Of a stretch of DNA of 64,000 nt, positions 48,880 to 58,820 are shown one piece after another. The notes beneath the pieces were generated by a model. The model worked only from the letters and a program-made list of their open reading frames with translations, was not told the DNA's origin and made no database searches. The position numbers and the translations under genes are program-made. The first letter of the stretch is position 1. Each line of letters opens with the position of its first letter. Source of the stretch: Papio anubis (taxonomy: Eukaryota > Chordata > Mammalia > Primates > Cercopithecidae); the NCBI RefSeq assembly GCF_008728515.1, contig NC_044979.1, forward strand, positions 173,820,037 to 173,884,036. The letters are read 5' to 3'.

Positions 48880-49500
48880 CTTCTTCATACCACAGACTGT
48901 GGGGGTCTGCCCCACAGACCCTGACCCAATGACAGATGAATAACATACACTGACACACAGATGTTCTGCTCTGCCAGTCCAGCTAAATGTCTCAGCCGCT
49001 TACAGTCTCCCTGGAGAGTAAACAGTTGTCGACCAGCTAGAGACTCACATTTATTTGGTAAAGACTAATTGACAAAGGCTTGAGTCAACACCACTAGAGG
49101 GTAATTGACATAGTGGACTTCCCGAGTAGAAAGCAGTTAAGCACCTGTGGTAAAGCAAAGGTTAGTCTTAAGACCACATGAGTAAACAAGCTAGCTAGAA
49201 AAACTCCCCACATTCCTTTGTTACTACTTTAATATAATTAACTAAAGGTAAAGGGACCAGGCCACCTTCAGCCAGATCCATTACTGAAGTTATGCAAACT
49301 CTCAGGCCTTCCAAGAGAGTTTGTGGCTATTACTATAACCATCTTTAATGTTTTTCCCACCAGCCTGATGGAACCCCTACAACAGACTATGGTAGGTCAG
49401 ACCCAGAAGTGCCATGACTTTTCAGACATGGTCCACATGTGTAGCAGGATACCCCAAACCCCACTCCTCAGTATTTTTTTGCTCATTAAATACAAAAAAT
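48880..49500. mobile_element. Possible LTR, family unknown
   Basis: A self-contained 0.6-kb block that begins near a perfect hairpin (CTGTGGGG / CCCCACAG, 48,897-48,917). It resembles an LTR-type repeat in composition and layout, but I cannot name it and found no target duplication. Confidence 0.3.
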
Positions 49501-49783
49501 GAACATTCTACTTGGCCTTATATTGTTTTTTAAACCACAGACTGCTTGGGATTTTTGTTTTGTTTTGTTTTGTTTCCATCACTAGTATGTTTTGCTCCTG
49601 AAGATTAATTGTTTTCTGACCCCATGCCTTTGCTCAAGAAAAAAAAAAAAAAAAAGCCCTGCCTGGAATGCATTCTATTCATCAAAACTCTTCCCTTTCT
49701 GAAATATCACCTCCTTCAATAAGCCTTTCCTGCTCAGCCCACTATGTAAGTACGCGTATCCTTATACTCAGAAGCAGCTCACA

Positions 49784-50032
49784 CATGCTCACTAAGCCAC
49801 CCTGCTCCAATTAAGAAGAAAATACTAACAGAGCATCTACAGCTTTCATTCAAGGAAGGCTGAGTACTTGTTAAGATCATTTAGCTGTTAAGCAGCAAGG
49901 AAAGGATTCAGATCAGGTGCTGTTTGATTCTAAACCCACCACGAGGAGCCACTGTGCTGTTTTACCTCTGAGAAAGACCTGACTTCAAACCCGACCTCTA
50001 TGTTAAGAGAGTCAGGCTCATAGGATGGGCAA
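49784..50032 (+). repeat. Inverted duplication, left arm
   Basis: The reverse complement matches 50,712-50,974 at about 92% by hand alignment (roughly 18 substitutions in 227 aligned bases, plus one indel of about 16 nt and a 4-nt indel). Contains a MIR-derived piece with GCTGTTAAGCAGCAAGGA. Confidence 0.9.
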
Positions 50033-50711
50033 CCATGATAGGTTCATGTACGTCTTGTCTTGCACTAGAGATTTTTATGTACATTTTCCCTTTCTAGATT
50101 ATAATCTCTCCAAGGGCGAGAACTCCCTAACACCTTTCTGTACCTCTTACATCATTGTGACATCAAAGATTCTTAGCAAATACTTGTTAAATAAATGAGA
50201 GCAGACATGCTTGCTCCCCACTGATTTTATCTTGGATTCTAATAATACAGTAACCTTATTTCCAAAAACCATTCCCACACAGCCCAACACACGGTGGAAC
50301 AAAAACTGAGAATTGGGTTGAAGAACTGGACAGAGATTAGGAAACACTTTGGTGAAATCACAACCTGTAAATAGACTTCAAAACATAGCATTCACTCAGC
50401 TGAACATTCTACAGCCTGGATTCATTTGGCTTGATCGTGCATCACTTGTTTACTCGGTGTGTGTAACACTCCATAGGAGGCACAGCGTCCTTTATAGGCC
50501 TCTCTACCGTAGGTCTGTTGTGGGCCCCAGTATAGTCCCCAGGTAGTCATAGTCCCACTCTCTTGCTGATCATCCTCCTGCACCCCCAACACAACTGGAC
50601 ATCACACACTAACTTACAATTCAGCTTCCTTCCAACTGTCTTCCCCATTCTATCTAGTCTCTTCCTGCCTTATTTAACTTCCCAGCATCATATGAATAAT
50701 TATTTGTTTGT
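50033..50711. other. Spacer between inverted arms
   Basis: 679 bp without a recognised gene. Confidence 0.6.
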
Positions 50712-50974
50712 TTGCTCATCCTATCATGACTCTCATAAGATAGAGGTTGGGTTTGAAGTCAGGTCTTTCTCAGAGATAAAATAGCACAGTGGCTCCTCAT
50801 GGTGGGTTTGGAATCAAACAGAACCTGATCCAAATCCTGTCCTTGCTGCTTAACAGCTGAGTGAACTTAGAAAAAAAATGATCTTAACAAATACTCAGCC
50901 TTCCTTGAATGAAAGCTATAGATCCTCTGTTAGTATTTTCTTTTTAACTGGAGTAGGGCGGCTTAGTGAGCATG
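50712..50974 (-). repeat. Inverted duplication, right arm
   Basis: Mirror copy of 49,784-50,032. Shared blocks such as GAAAGACCTGACTTCAAACC and its complement, and CTTTCATTCAAGGAAGGCTG and its complement, are identical over 20 bases. It carries a run of A residues (AGAAAAAAAATG) absent from the left arm. Confidence 0.9.
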
Positions 50975-51934
50975 GACCTGACAGTGTTGGTTTAAAATCT
51001 GGTGACCATTGCATAGTTCCACTTTAAAATGCCCTGTGCCACATGAGTGTGAACGGACAGAGGCACAGACAGGTCCAGGGTCTCAGGTTAGAAAATATGA
51101 TGAAGGGAGGGGTTTCTTCTAAAAAGAACTGTGGAATTGTCAGATGTGAATCTGGGCCTATTGTTCATTTCTCACTATGCATGTTCCCATGGGACGGACA
51201 CTTACTTGTTACTCTCGCTCTCTCCCACCACTTCCGCTCTGTTTCACAGGAAGAGGCGGGTCCTACTCTGACGGAAACCGTTCAGGTCTCTCCAATGGGA
51301 GTCGCTTCCTGTCCTGCACCTTCCCAACCACATCAGAAGGTTGGAAGTGCTGGCCTGCCCACTGCTGCAGGCTTAACCCATATTCTTCGTACTAGGAAAC
51401 GGATATTTCCATTTTCATCCACCTGACTCCTGAGTTGGCTGCAAAGACGGAAGAAAAGAACAGCCATTTATTCTCCTGCAGGCAAGACCTGCCTGAGCTG
51501 AGAGGGCCTTCCCTCTGACCCCAAGCATCAGAGCAGATGGAAGTAGAAAACCCAACCCTGAGGCCGCTGCATGGTGGGTCTCTTTACAGCCATGGGGCCT
51601 AGTCCCACTCGCCTCCCCCAGGTTATGGCCCAGCAGTTGGGACTTGGCCCAGAAGAGCACCTGCAGCACGTATCCTGTGTTCTCCATCAAAGCGGCCTGG
51701 AGTCCGCCTGCATCCCCAGCAAGCAGCACTCCCGCCCTAAAACCAAAGGGCGCAGCAGGGAAATGGGAGGGGTGCGGTTTGCTTCCTGTCTGATAACTAC
51801 CAACAACCGGGCTGCTGCCCAGCATAGCTAGATAAGGAGAGGGCACTCCATTTGACATGCCCTGAAGGCTGTCCAAGCGATGGCTTAGGAAGGCCATTCC
51901 AATTTCAAATCCTGAAAGTTGTAAGATTTTCCTG
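50975..51934. other. Intergenic, no gene seen
   Basis: Chance frames only (a 160-codon minus-strand frame at 51,415-51,897 has no recognisable domain). Confidence 0.5.
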
Positions 51935-52095
51935 TGACTTAGAGTGATTTATAACATGGTTTAACCTCTCAAAGCCTCCATTTCACATCTGTAGAATATG
52001 GATAAAACTATCTCAAAGTGTTATTGTGCCAGTTAAATGAAAAAGATAGTGTATGCACATTGTTTGGCACTAAGCTATTATTATTATCAAAAGTA
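51935..52095 (+). mobile_element. MIR SINE fragment
   Basis: CCTGTGACTTAGAGTG, AACCTCTCAAAGCCTCCATT, TCTGTAGAATATGGATAAA and GTTTGGCACTAAGCTATTAT are MIR blocks in forward order. Confidence 0.75.
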
Positions 52096-54609
52096 GTAGC
52101 AATTAGTATTATTGTTTAAAGGAGAAAATGATATCCACTGGGAGGCTCCTCTCTGGACCCGAAAGCTTAATATCTGGAATTACTTAGAACTGGAATGCCA
52201 GCCTCCCCCTCCTGCCAGCAGCCTGCTGCCAATTCTGATGAGACAGCTTAGAAACCATTGCCCTGATGCCATAGAAAAGATTAGGACAGCTAGCCTTTTC
52301 CTTTCTCTTCACTCTTAATTTAAAAAGGTTGGGCAAGTTATACATCCACCCACCTCCAAACCTTTCAAACAAGTTTCAGTTATATTCTTGCCAAGTAAAA
52401 AAACCAAAAATTAATAAGAGAACTTACTTAAAATAAAAAGTTGTTAACATCTTGATACATCCTGGCTTATCCAGTTAAGAGACTTTACAGAATGGTTCAT
52501 GATTTCTACAGCAAATTCTTTCTTGTACATTTTGTTTACACCCCACCCCTTCCTTAGCCTCAACCTCATGAGTGCAAATGGAAATCAGCCCTGGCTCCTG
52601 GCCTCCCATGACTACTTGGAGGTGGGAATCGTTAGTCTGGAGTGGGATTGAGGGCCCCTGAGGCAGACTGACACTCAGCTGATGCATATCTAATACTGAG
52701 CAGGCTGTGACCAACCACACTGAGGACATGTATTTATGCAAGTATGCTGTAGGGGGTGGTCTTCCTCATAAGTGAGAAAACATGGAAGCAAAGTTCATTT
52801 ATCCCATCAGTTGGCTGCTTCTCACCATTCACCTGGGCCCTGCAATGCCGAGAAAATAGGATGTATTTTCATCTCCAAGCAGACTGTGCTCCAGTCAATT
52901 TAGAGACACACAGCCACAATATAATTCAATTTGGGGTGATTCCACTGCCTCTGTAACGTCTAAAGCCCTAACGTACTGCTGACTCTTAGGACAAACTGGC
53001 ACTGATCAAGAGTGAGGCTACTAAGCCATCATTGATTTCAGACTCTCACCCCTGACTTTCTATGGATGTGTTTATAGACAACACTTAATATTTCACAGAA
53101 CCCAAGTTGCACAGGACCGAAGAAGACCTAAATAGCCATGTAGTCCATGTGCTGCCAAACACCTGGCAAACAGTTACATTGTTGTTAAATAAGCACACCC
53201 CATATCCAGGAACTCCTGGACAAAGACTGACCATTCCATCTGGAGCTCCTCCAACTGTTAAAAAGCTCTCTCTTGAATTTGGCCAATGGACATCCCTGCT
53301 GAGCCCACCTTTAGTCCAGATGTTACCTTTCTGGATGTTCGTTCACGCATATAGAGCTGCAAATGTTTTCTGACAGCTTGATATTGCTAGGCGCTGTGCT
53401 GGGTCCTGAATCAATGGGTGATAAGGGTAATCCCACTCCCAGCAGAGACACTGACAGCCCCTCCTAGACATGGTCCTGGGTTCTCTCATTCCCCTTGTCT
53501 CTCCCCACTGAACTTGCACTAACTGTCCTATGTCACTCTTTAAGTGTAGGCCCACAATTGATATTGCAGTCTGTTTAATGTGTAACAAGTAAGTCCTCAT
53601 TTGTGACCTGTTTCAGAAAATGCAGCCTAAGATTGGGCAGTCATGTCACCTTCCTGTTTAATTTTCTGTTCATATGAGGCAAAATAGCTTAAGATTTAAA
53701 AAAAACTTTTGGCATTAGCTAGCCCTGGCACAAGCATTTGTTCCACCTCTTACCTTGGAGAGCTGGGCAAATGGTTCAATCTGTCAAGACATTTTTTTTA
53801 AAGTGTACCATGGGGGCAGTTGGAAGGAGTAATGAGGCAGTGTATATACAGCACCTGACCTAGTCATGGCTCATTAAAAGCTGCTATTCTACATCTCATC
53901 ACTGTCATCTCCAAAACGCTGAAGTCCTTTTCACACGTGCTGCTGCTCCATCAAACCCCCAGGTGTTTTGGAGAGGACTGGATGGAGGTCCTAATACCTT
54001 CAAGATCTAACCCATCACCTTAACCTGTTCTTTGGCATCCTGGATGTGTCACATAACCTATTGTCATCTCAGCCCCATGGCATTTGGAGCTGTGATCAGG
54101 GTATCTTCTGTATCCTCATCTGAGTAAAGTATGACCAAGTAAGTTCAAGGGTGGCAGCCTGGGGTTTAATCCTGCCACCTCCCTTCTAGATGAGTATCCA
54201 TTTTTTAATTAGTACTCTTTGGCTGTGCTTATTCAATCAGTCACAACCTTGTAATATCTCCAGACTGTTTTATGAAGTCCCGTCAGGATGAAATTCTGGC
54301 TACCTACTATTTCTGTATTATCTTCTTTAGGAAACATGCTGTGTGGCTATAGAACATGAAAAAACCATTTCTTTTTTCCATAAAGTTTCTACATGTAACA
54401 TGCTTCCTGCAGAAGTTTGTAATTCACATCTTCTAGTGCAAATTATAATCAGGTAACATTATGACTTTCTCCAACAGAATAATAGTTTAACATTTTTTTG
54501 TGAGAAAATAATTATGTTTTACTCAGTAAAATGAGTTTAAAATTACAAGTTAGAAAAGTTTATCTAGTTGTTTCTGTATAGCACTAATCTGGGCTGCTTT
54601 GTTAAAAAT
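52096..54609. other. Intergenic, no gene seen
   Basis: About 2.5 kb downstream of ERG. Nothing clearly recognised; parts around 53,370-53,420 resemble MIR. Confidence 0.5.
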
Positions 54610-54855
54610 TTATTTTATTTTTGAATCAGGGTTTCACTCTGTCACCCAGGCTAGTGGTGTGGTCACAGCTCACTGCAGCCTTGAACTCCTGGGACTGCAG
54701 TTGTGCACCACCATGCCCAGCTAATTTTTGTATTTATTAATTTTTTTGTAGAGACTGGGTACTCTTATGTTGCCCAGGCTGGTCCTGAGCTCCCGGGCTC
54801 ATGCGATCTGCCCGCCTCCGCCCTTCAAAGTGTTGGGATTACAGGTGTGAGTCAA
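54610..54855 (-). mobile_element. AluJ-like element, internally deleted
   Basis: Reverse-complement Alu: GGGTTTCACTCTGTCACCC, CAGCCTTGAACTCCTGGG, TTGCCCAGGCTGGTC, GGGATTACAGGTGTGAG. Part of the arm between the two monomers is missing and the head is lost. CAGCC..GAACTCCTGGG points to the old J class. It ends about 60 bp beyond the likely ERG cleavage site. Confidence 0.85.
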
Positions 54856-54932
54856 CAAGATTTCTTTAAATCAAGGTTAAGATAAAGAGAAGGCACAGAA
54901 TTTGATGTATTTTTGAATGGTCCAAAGTAATT

Positions 54933-54938
54933 TTTATT
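54933..54938 (-). terminator. ERG: Distal ERG polyadenylation signal
   Basis: AATAAA on the minus strand, with TTCTGTGCCTTCTCTTT about 35-50 nt further downstream. Cleavage expected around 54,905-54,923. Confidence 0.7.
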
Positions 54939-55376
54939 CTCTAATTAGTCTCCTCATGACTTTATTTGAATGAAGTAATGAGAGGCTAATTAAACCAGCT
55001 TTAAAAAAGTATATTTTTTTCTCTTTCTCCAGGCAGTGGGTCACTTTGCAGCGCTGCAGAACACCTGTGTTTCCCTGTGCCCCATCACCTTCCCAGCTCC
55101 CGAGCTGTAGCCATCTCGGCTGCACCTGCTGTCAGAGGGCAGCTCCTCGGGCTCCTGCTCCTGGGCTGCAGGTGCTACCTCTGTGCAGAGGGCTTAGGAG
55201 GAGCAGTGAGCCTTCTAACTGCAGCAGTCCTGACAAAGCAGTTTGTGAACCCCTCCGGGACATAAGGGCATCAAACTAGGAACAAAAATAAAGTCTCGAC
55301 TGTGATTTGGTGATTTTACCACATACAAGGCCCGAAAGACAATTAAGACAAGAAAAGAAGACAAATCCCTTGCCAG

Positions 55377-55424
55377 CAGGAGTCTGATTGTACAGGAGTC
55401 TGATTGTACAGGAGTCTGAGTATA
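55377..55424 (-). repeat. 16-bp tandem repeat, three copies, in ERG 3'UTR
   Basis: On the plus strand CAGGAGTCTGATTGTA occurs twice, followed by the variant CAGGAGTCTGAGTATA. A small VNTR candidate in the transcribed 3'UTR. Confidence 0.92.
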
Positions 55425-56991
55425 CATCAGGGCAAGCCAAGAGACAGGGAGAAACAGAGAGAAAAGGTTCATGCAATTATGAATATGACCTGGAGGGTGT
55501 TTTGGAATTAGATTACAACAGGAACAGAGAATTAATGCCATTTTGAAACAATTTAAGAATTATGTATTTGAAGGAACTCATGTTATCATGAGTTATCATG
55601 TTATTCAACATCCCAGTTGCTCATAAGACTTGCTAATAACCTGGATTGGGGGTGGAGGGTTGAGGGATCTAACGGAAAACATCTGTTAAAATTGAATATG
55701 ATAATCATGTCTTGTTTTTATGATCTTGCTCATGAGACAGTCTTGAAAGAGAGAACTGAGTGATTATCCAAGTAAATGTGTATTTCTATGCAGAATATAG
55801 GTGTGTCTTGACTTTGCATTCCAAAATAAAAATGACTGATCTTTTCCATTAGCACAGTTTGGGTCAGCCTAACTGCCAGCTTTCATGATTGTATTTATTT
55901 ATTTTCCCTAAGGAGATACAGGCACTTTGTGGGCCTTCCCAGGCTGCTGCAAAATGATGGATGGTTGGGCTCTGTCTAATCCAAATGACACGGTGTGTCG
56001 GGAGCGTTGGTAATCGTATCCTGCCGACTTCAAAGCCCACTGCCAAAACATCCACAGCACAGAGGTTTGGCAACTTCACATAATCATAGCAAAAGGATTA
56101 CAACGTGAAAAAACAGGCCCTGAAATAGCTATGAAAAGGGCCAATTCAGAAACCGATTCAGCTAAGATGTTTAGGCTAGCGCCTTCGCACGGTCACCTTG
56201 TATTTTCACCTTTGAGTTGCCTTCACCTGGACTAAGGTTGGCAGCATTTGTGAGGCAAAGAAAAGATGCCCAGGGAAACTGGCTCTAGATTATAGAAATA
56301 AACATTGTCTTCAAGGGATAGCCAGCGTATCAGGTTCAGGACTCGTGAATCCCAAGCCACAGTGCCCAGGTAACTGATGTAGCAAGATTAAAGCTGTCTA
56401 CCTAAGTGAGATCTCCTGAAAGAGAAACCGCATGGCAAATCTAGAAGTTGTCCCTTGTTTCGGTAAAGTGAGAAATCACAGCTATCCATGACACTTTATT
56501 TACCAGTAATAATACAGTTTGCATTATGAGCGGTAGCTTGTTCACCATTCAACAAATGTTTTTTAATCACAGCAGGAATTAAGGGTGATTTGTGACCAGG
56601 TGCTGAACTAGAATTTCTCAATGACAACCCCAGCTTCCTAGGCCTCTTTCCATTCCAGGCATAAATATGGAGGCTCCGATGTGGAACCTGGGGTCCTTCT
56701 GTTCCAAAAGGGGCTAGAAATAAGAGAGATGAGGGTGAAAGAAGGACCTGCAGAGGCTGACGCCGTCTGGGTACCAAACATCCTGTTTGCTTGACTCTCC
56801 CTTGCACAAGTTCCTGGACAAAGTAAAATTATAACACAAAATCCACAACATCCAGCACATGTTTTCATTAAGCAACTTTAGTCACTAAAAAAAGTGCAAA
56901 TGCAGACTCCTGTATAAATCTGATTTGCCATGCTAGGCCAAGCTTATTTTATTACATACATTCTGCATTCTAAGAACTAATAACTTCATAT

Positions 56992-56999
56992 TGTAAACA
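56992..56999 (-). promoter_or_regulatory. ERG: miR-30 family 8-mer seed match
   Basis: The transcript reads TGTTTACA, a full 8-mer match to the miR-30 seed. Repression of ERG by miR-30 has been reported, as I recall. Confidence 0.65.
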
Positions 57000-57335
57000 T
57001 TAAGCATACAGAGTTAAAATTCAAGGCCACATTATATCATTGATTGTCTCTTTTGTCGTGTGTCTTTGGCTGGCCGAGATCAACTCGTAGTGTATAAATG
57101 CATAAGTTATATAATTATTATATAAAAAGGGGGGGAAAAACATTGACTTGTATACTTCATTCTGACAAACGCACAGCGTTCGCGACTCAAAGGAAAACTG
57201 GAGGCCGCCTACCCAAAATGCCTGCGTGATTTCTGATTGTGGCAGCCAGGAAGGCCATCTCTTACCTGACCCTGTGGAGAACAAAGCCCCCACATAAAGA
57301 TGAGGTCCTGAATGTTTCTCTTAAATATCAGACAA

Positions 57336-57343
57336 TTCCAGTT
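57336..57343 (-). promoter_or_regulatory. ERG: miR-145 8-mer seed match
   Basis: The transcript reads AACTGGAA, a full 8-mer match to the miR-145-5p seed. ERG has been reported as a miR-145 target in prostate cancer, as I recall. Confidence 0.7.
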
Positions 57344-57437
57344 AAAATTTTCATTTGACAAACAAAGAAAGAGATGCACATTTTTGTTTCTGAATTCTAC
57401 TATTTCCCCTTTCTCCATTACGCTGTGTCCTTTCTCC

Positions 57438-57462
57438 TAACACTGGGTTTGGTATAACACTG
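57438..57462 (-). promoter_or_regulatory. ERG: Two miR-141/200a 8-mer seed matches
   Basis: The transcript carries CAGTGTTA twice (57,455-57,462 and 57,438-57,445), each a full 8-mer match to the miR-141/miR-200a seed, start-to-start 17 nt apart. Confidence 0.6.
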
Positions 57463-58297
57463 ACTGCATGAACCCTCAAGTCTCCGTAACTCATTGTACA
57501 CAGTCCCCAAATGTCCTGAGTCCAGTCTTCATTGCTTGAGAAGTTTCTTTCCCAGCCCTGGTCTCCTCCTTCTCTGCCTCCTCCTCCTCCTCCTTCACCC
57601 CTCTGTCTACGGTCACACGCTCACTCTATACACATCCTCAGTCCCACCTTTAGTTCACAGTCCCGGTAATACTGTAAAGGAGTTGGAAACTTTGGGTCAT
57701 CTTCACAGTTTGAGAAAGCTGACATCTGTCCATCAGACGGAATGTATTTGATTTCAACCAAAACAGCACATGCCGTGCAGTTGCGTATCAATGTCTGTTG
57801 ATGGGCCACAGTCTCTCTCGTGTCTTTTCTCTTGTTTTTGATATGTTTCTATTTTTAAATACAGGTAGTTTTCCTTAAAATGGCATTATAAACGGTATGT
57901 TAGGTCAAAACTGTGTTGTTTCTATTGCTTTAGTTTCATCCCAGTTTGCATTAGCGGGATTCCAAACTCTACTCTAAAGTTTATACATTTTTTAAGACCA
58001 CTTTCTTTGGCATTTTGTCCTTAAGACTTCATGCTTCTACATACACTGTCTTTTACAAGGTCAGTCCACAGATGATATGTCCATATTTGTGACATTTTTA
58101 GCATCCTCCTCATTTCTGTAGTAAGACTTCAGTAACTCCCTCCCAAGAGTCTTTGGATCTCTTCCCCGGCTTCCTTCCCCAGCCCCAGTAAAGCTTTTTT
58201 CATTCCTCTTGAGGCACTTTTGATTCATGTTCTCCGATAGAGTTTGTGGCGATGGGCTGGTGAATGCACGCTGATGGGAAAGGCCTCCATCAGGTGT

Positions 58298-58818
58298 TTA
58301 GTAGTAAGTGCCCAGATGAGAAGGCATATGGCTGGTGGGGAGCCTAGTGTTAGGGTATATACCCCCAGTTGGTGAATTCCAGTATGGGTTTGGGGCAGCA
58401 AAAAAACTGGAAGATGTCACGGGGAGGGCTGGAGGGTGGGGTGCCACAAAGTTCATCTTCTGCGGGTGGGCGTGATAGGAGCCCATGTACGGGAGGTCTG
58501 AGGGGTACTTGTACAGAGATGACTCCGGGGGGTGGGGCTGGAGGGCCTGGGCGATCCCGTGGAAGTCGAACTTGTAGGCGTAGCGCTTCCCGTGGACCTT
58601 GGTCATGATGTTCTTGTCATAGTAGTAACGGAGGGCGCGGCTGAGCTTATCGTAGTTCATATTGGGTTTGCTCTTCCGCTCTCCCCAGCGCCGGGCCACC
58701 TCGTCGGGATCCGTCATCTTGAACTCCCCGTTGGTGCCTTCCCAGGTGATGCAGCTGGAGTTGGAGCTGTCCGACAGGAGCTCCAGGAGGAACTGCCAAA
58801 GCTGGATCTGGCCACTGC
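58298..58818 (-). CDS. ERG: ERG, last coding exon (ETS domain and C-terminus)
   Basis: Encodes the last 172 complete residues of the ETS transcription factor ERG, preceded by two bases of a split Gly codon. The nuclear protein binds GGAA/T sites and controls endothelial, haematopoietic and cartilage genes. The exon starts SGQIQLWQFLLELL, the first helix of the ETS fold. The recognition helix follows as YDKLSRALRYYYDKNIM, with the two arginines that contact GGA, and then the wing with HGKRYAYKFDF. The domain spans about the first 85 residues. The Pro/Tyr-rich tail ends SHMPSHLGTYY before TAA (58,298-58,300). ERG rather than the paralogue FLI1 is shown by SDSSNSS (FLI1: SDSANAS) and by LGTYY (FLI1 ends LGSYY). 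The frame is intact. This exon carries all DNA binding, and it is the part retained in TMPRSS2-ERG and EWSR1-ERG fusions. Upstream exons lie beyond the right edge of the window. Confidence 0.98.
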
Positions 58819-58820
58819 CT
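58819..58820 (-). promoter_or_regulatory. ERG: Splice acceptor of the last ERG exon
   Basis: The minus strand reads a pyrimidine-rich tract (TTTTCCTTCCTCTCCTGATC) then CATTAG before the exon GCAGTGGCC. The phase fits the known junction, with the Gly codon split after its first base. An open frame extends past this point to 58,990, but that part is intronic. Confidence 0.93.

Larger units (their letters stand above)
54915..58297 (-). other. ERG: ERG 3' untranslated region
   Basis: Follows the ERG stop codon on the minus strand. The distal end is inferred from the AATAAA signal at 54,933-54,938 and a T/G-rich downstream stretch, giving about 3.4 kb, compatible with the long ERG mRNA as I recall it. 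Other AATAAA hexamers at 54,961-54,966, 55,894-55,903 (two overlapping), 56,495-56,500 and 56,948-56,953 could end shorter messages. It contains a 16-bp tandem triplication and several microRNA seed matches listed separately. Confidence 0.8.

Noticed and set aside
49091..49104. CTCF-like motif CCACTAGAGGGTAA
   Set aside because: Two core positions fail, including the essential C after GG.
55128..55141. CTCF-like CTGTCAGAGGGCAG in the ERG 3'UTR
   Set aside because: The first CCA is missing; only the right half matches.
58298..58818. Assignment to FLI1 instead of ERG
   Set aside because: The ETS domains are nearly identical, but the SDSSNSS segment and the LGTYY end fit ERG and not FLI1.
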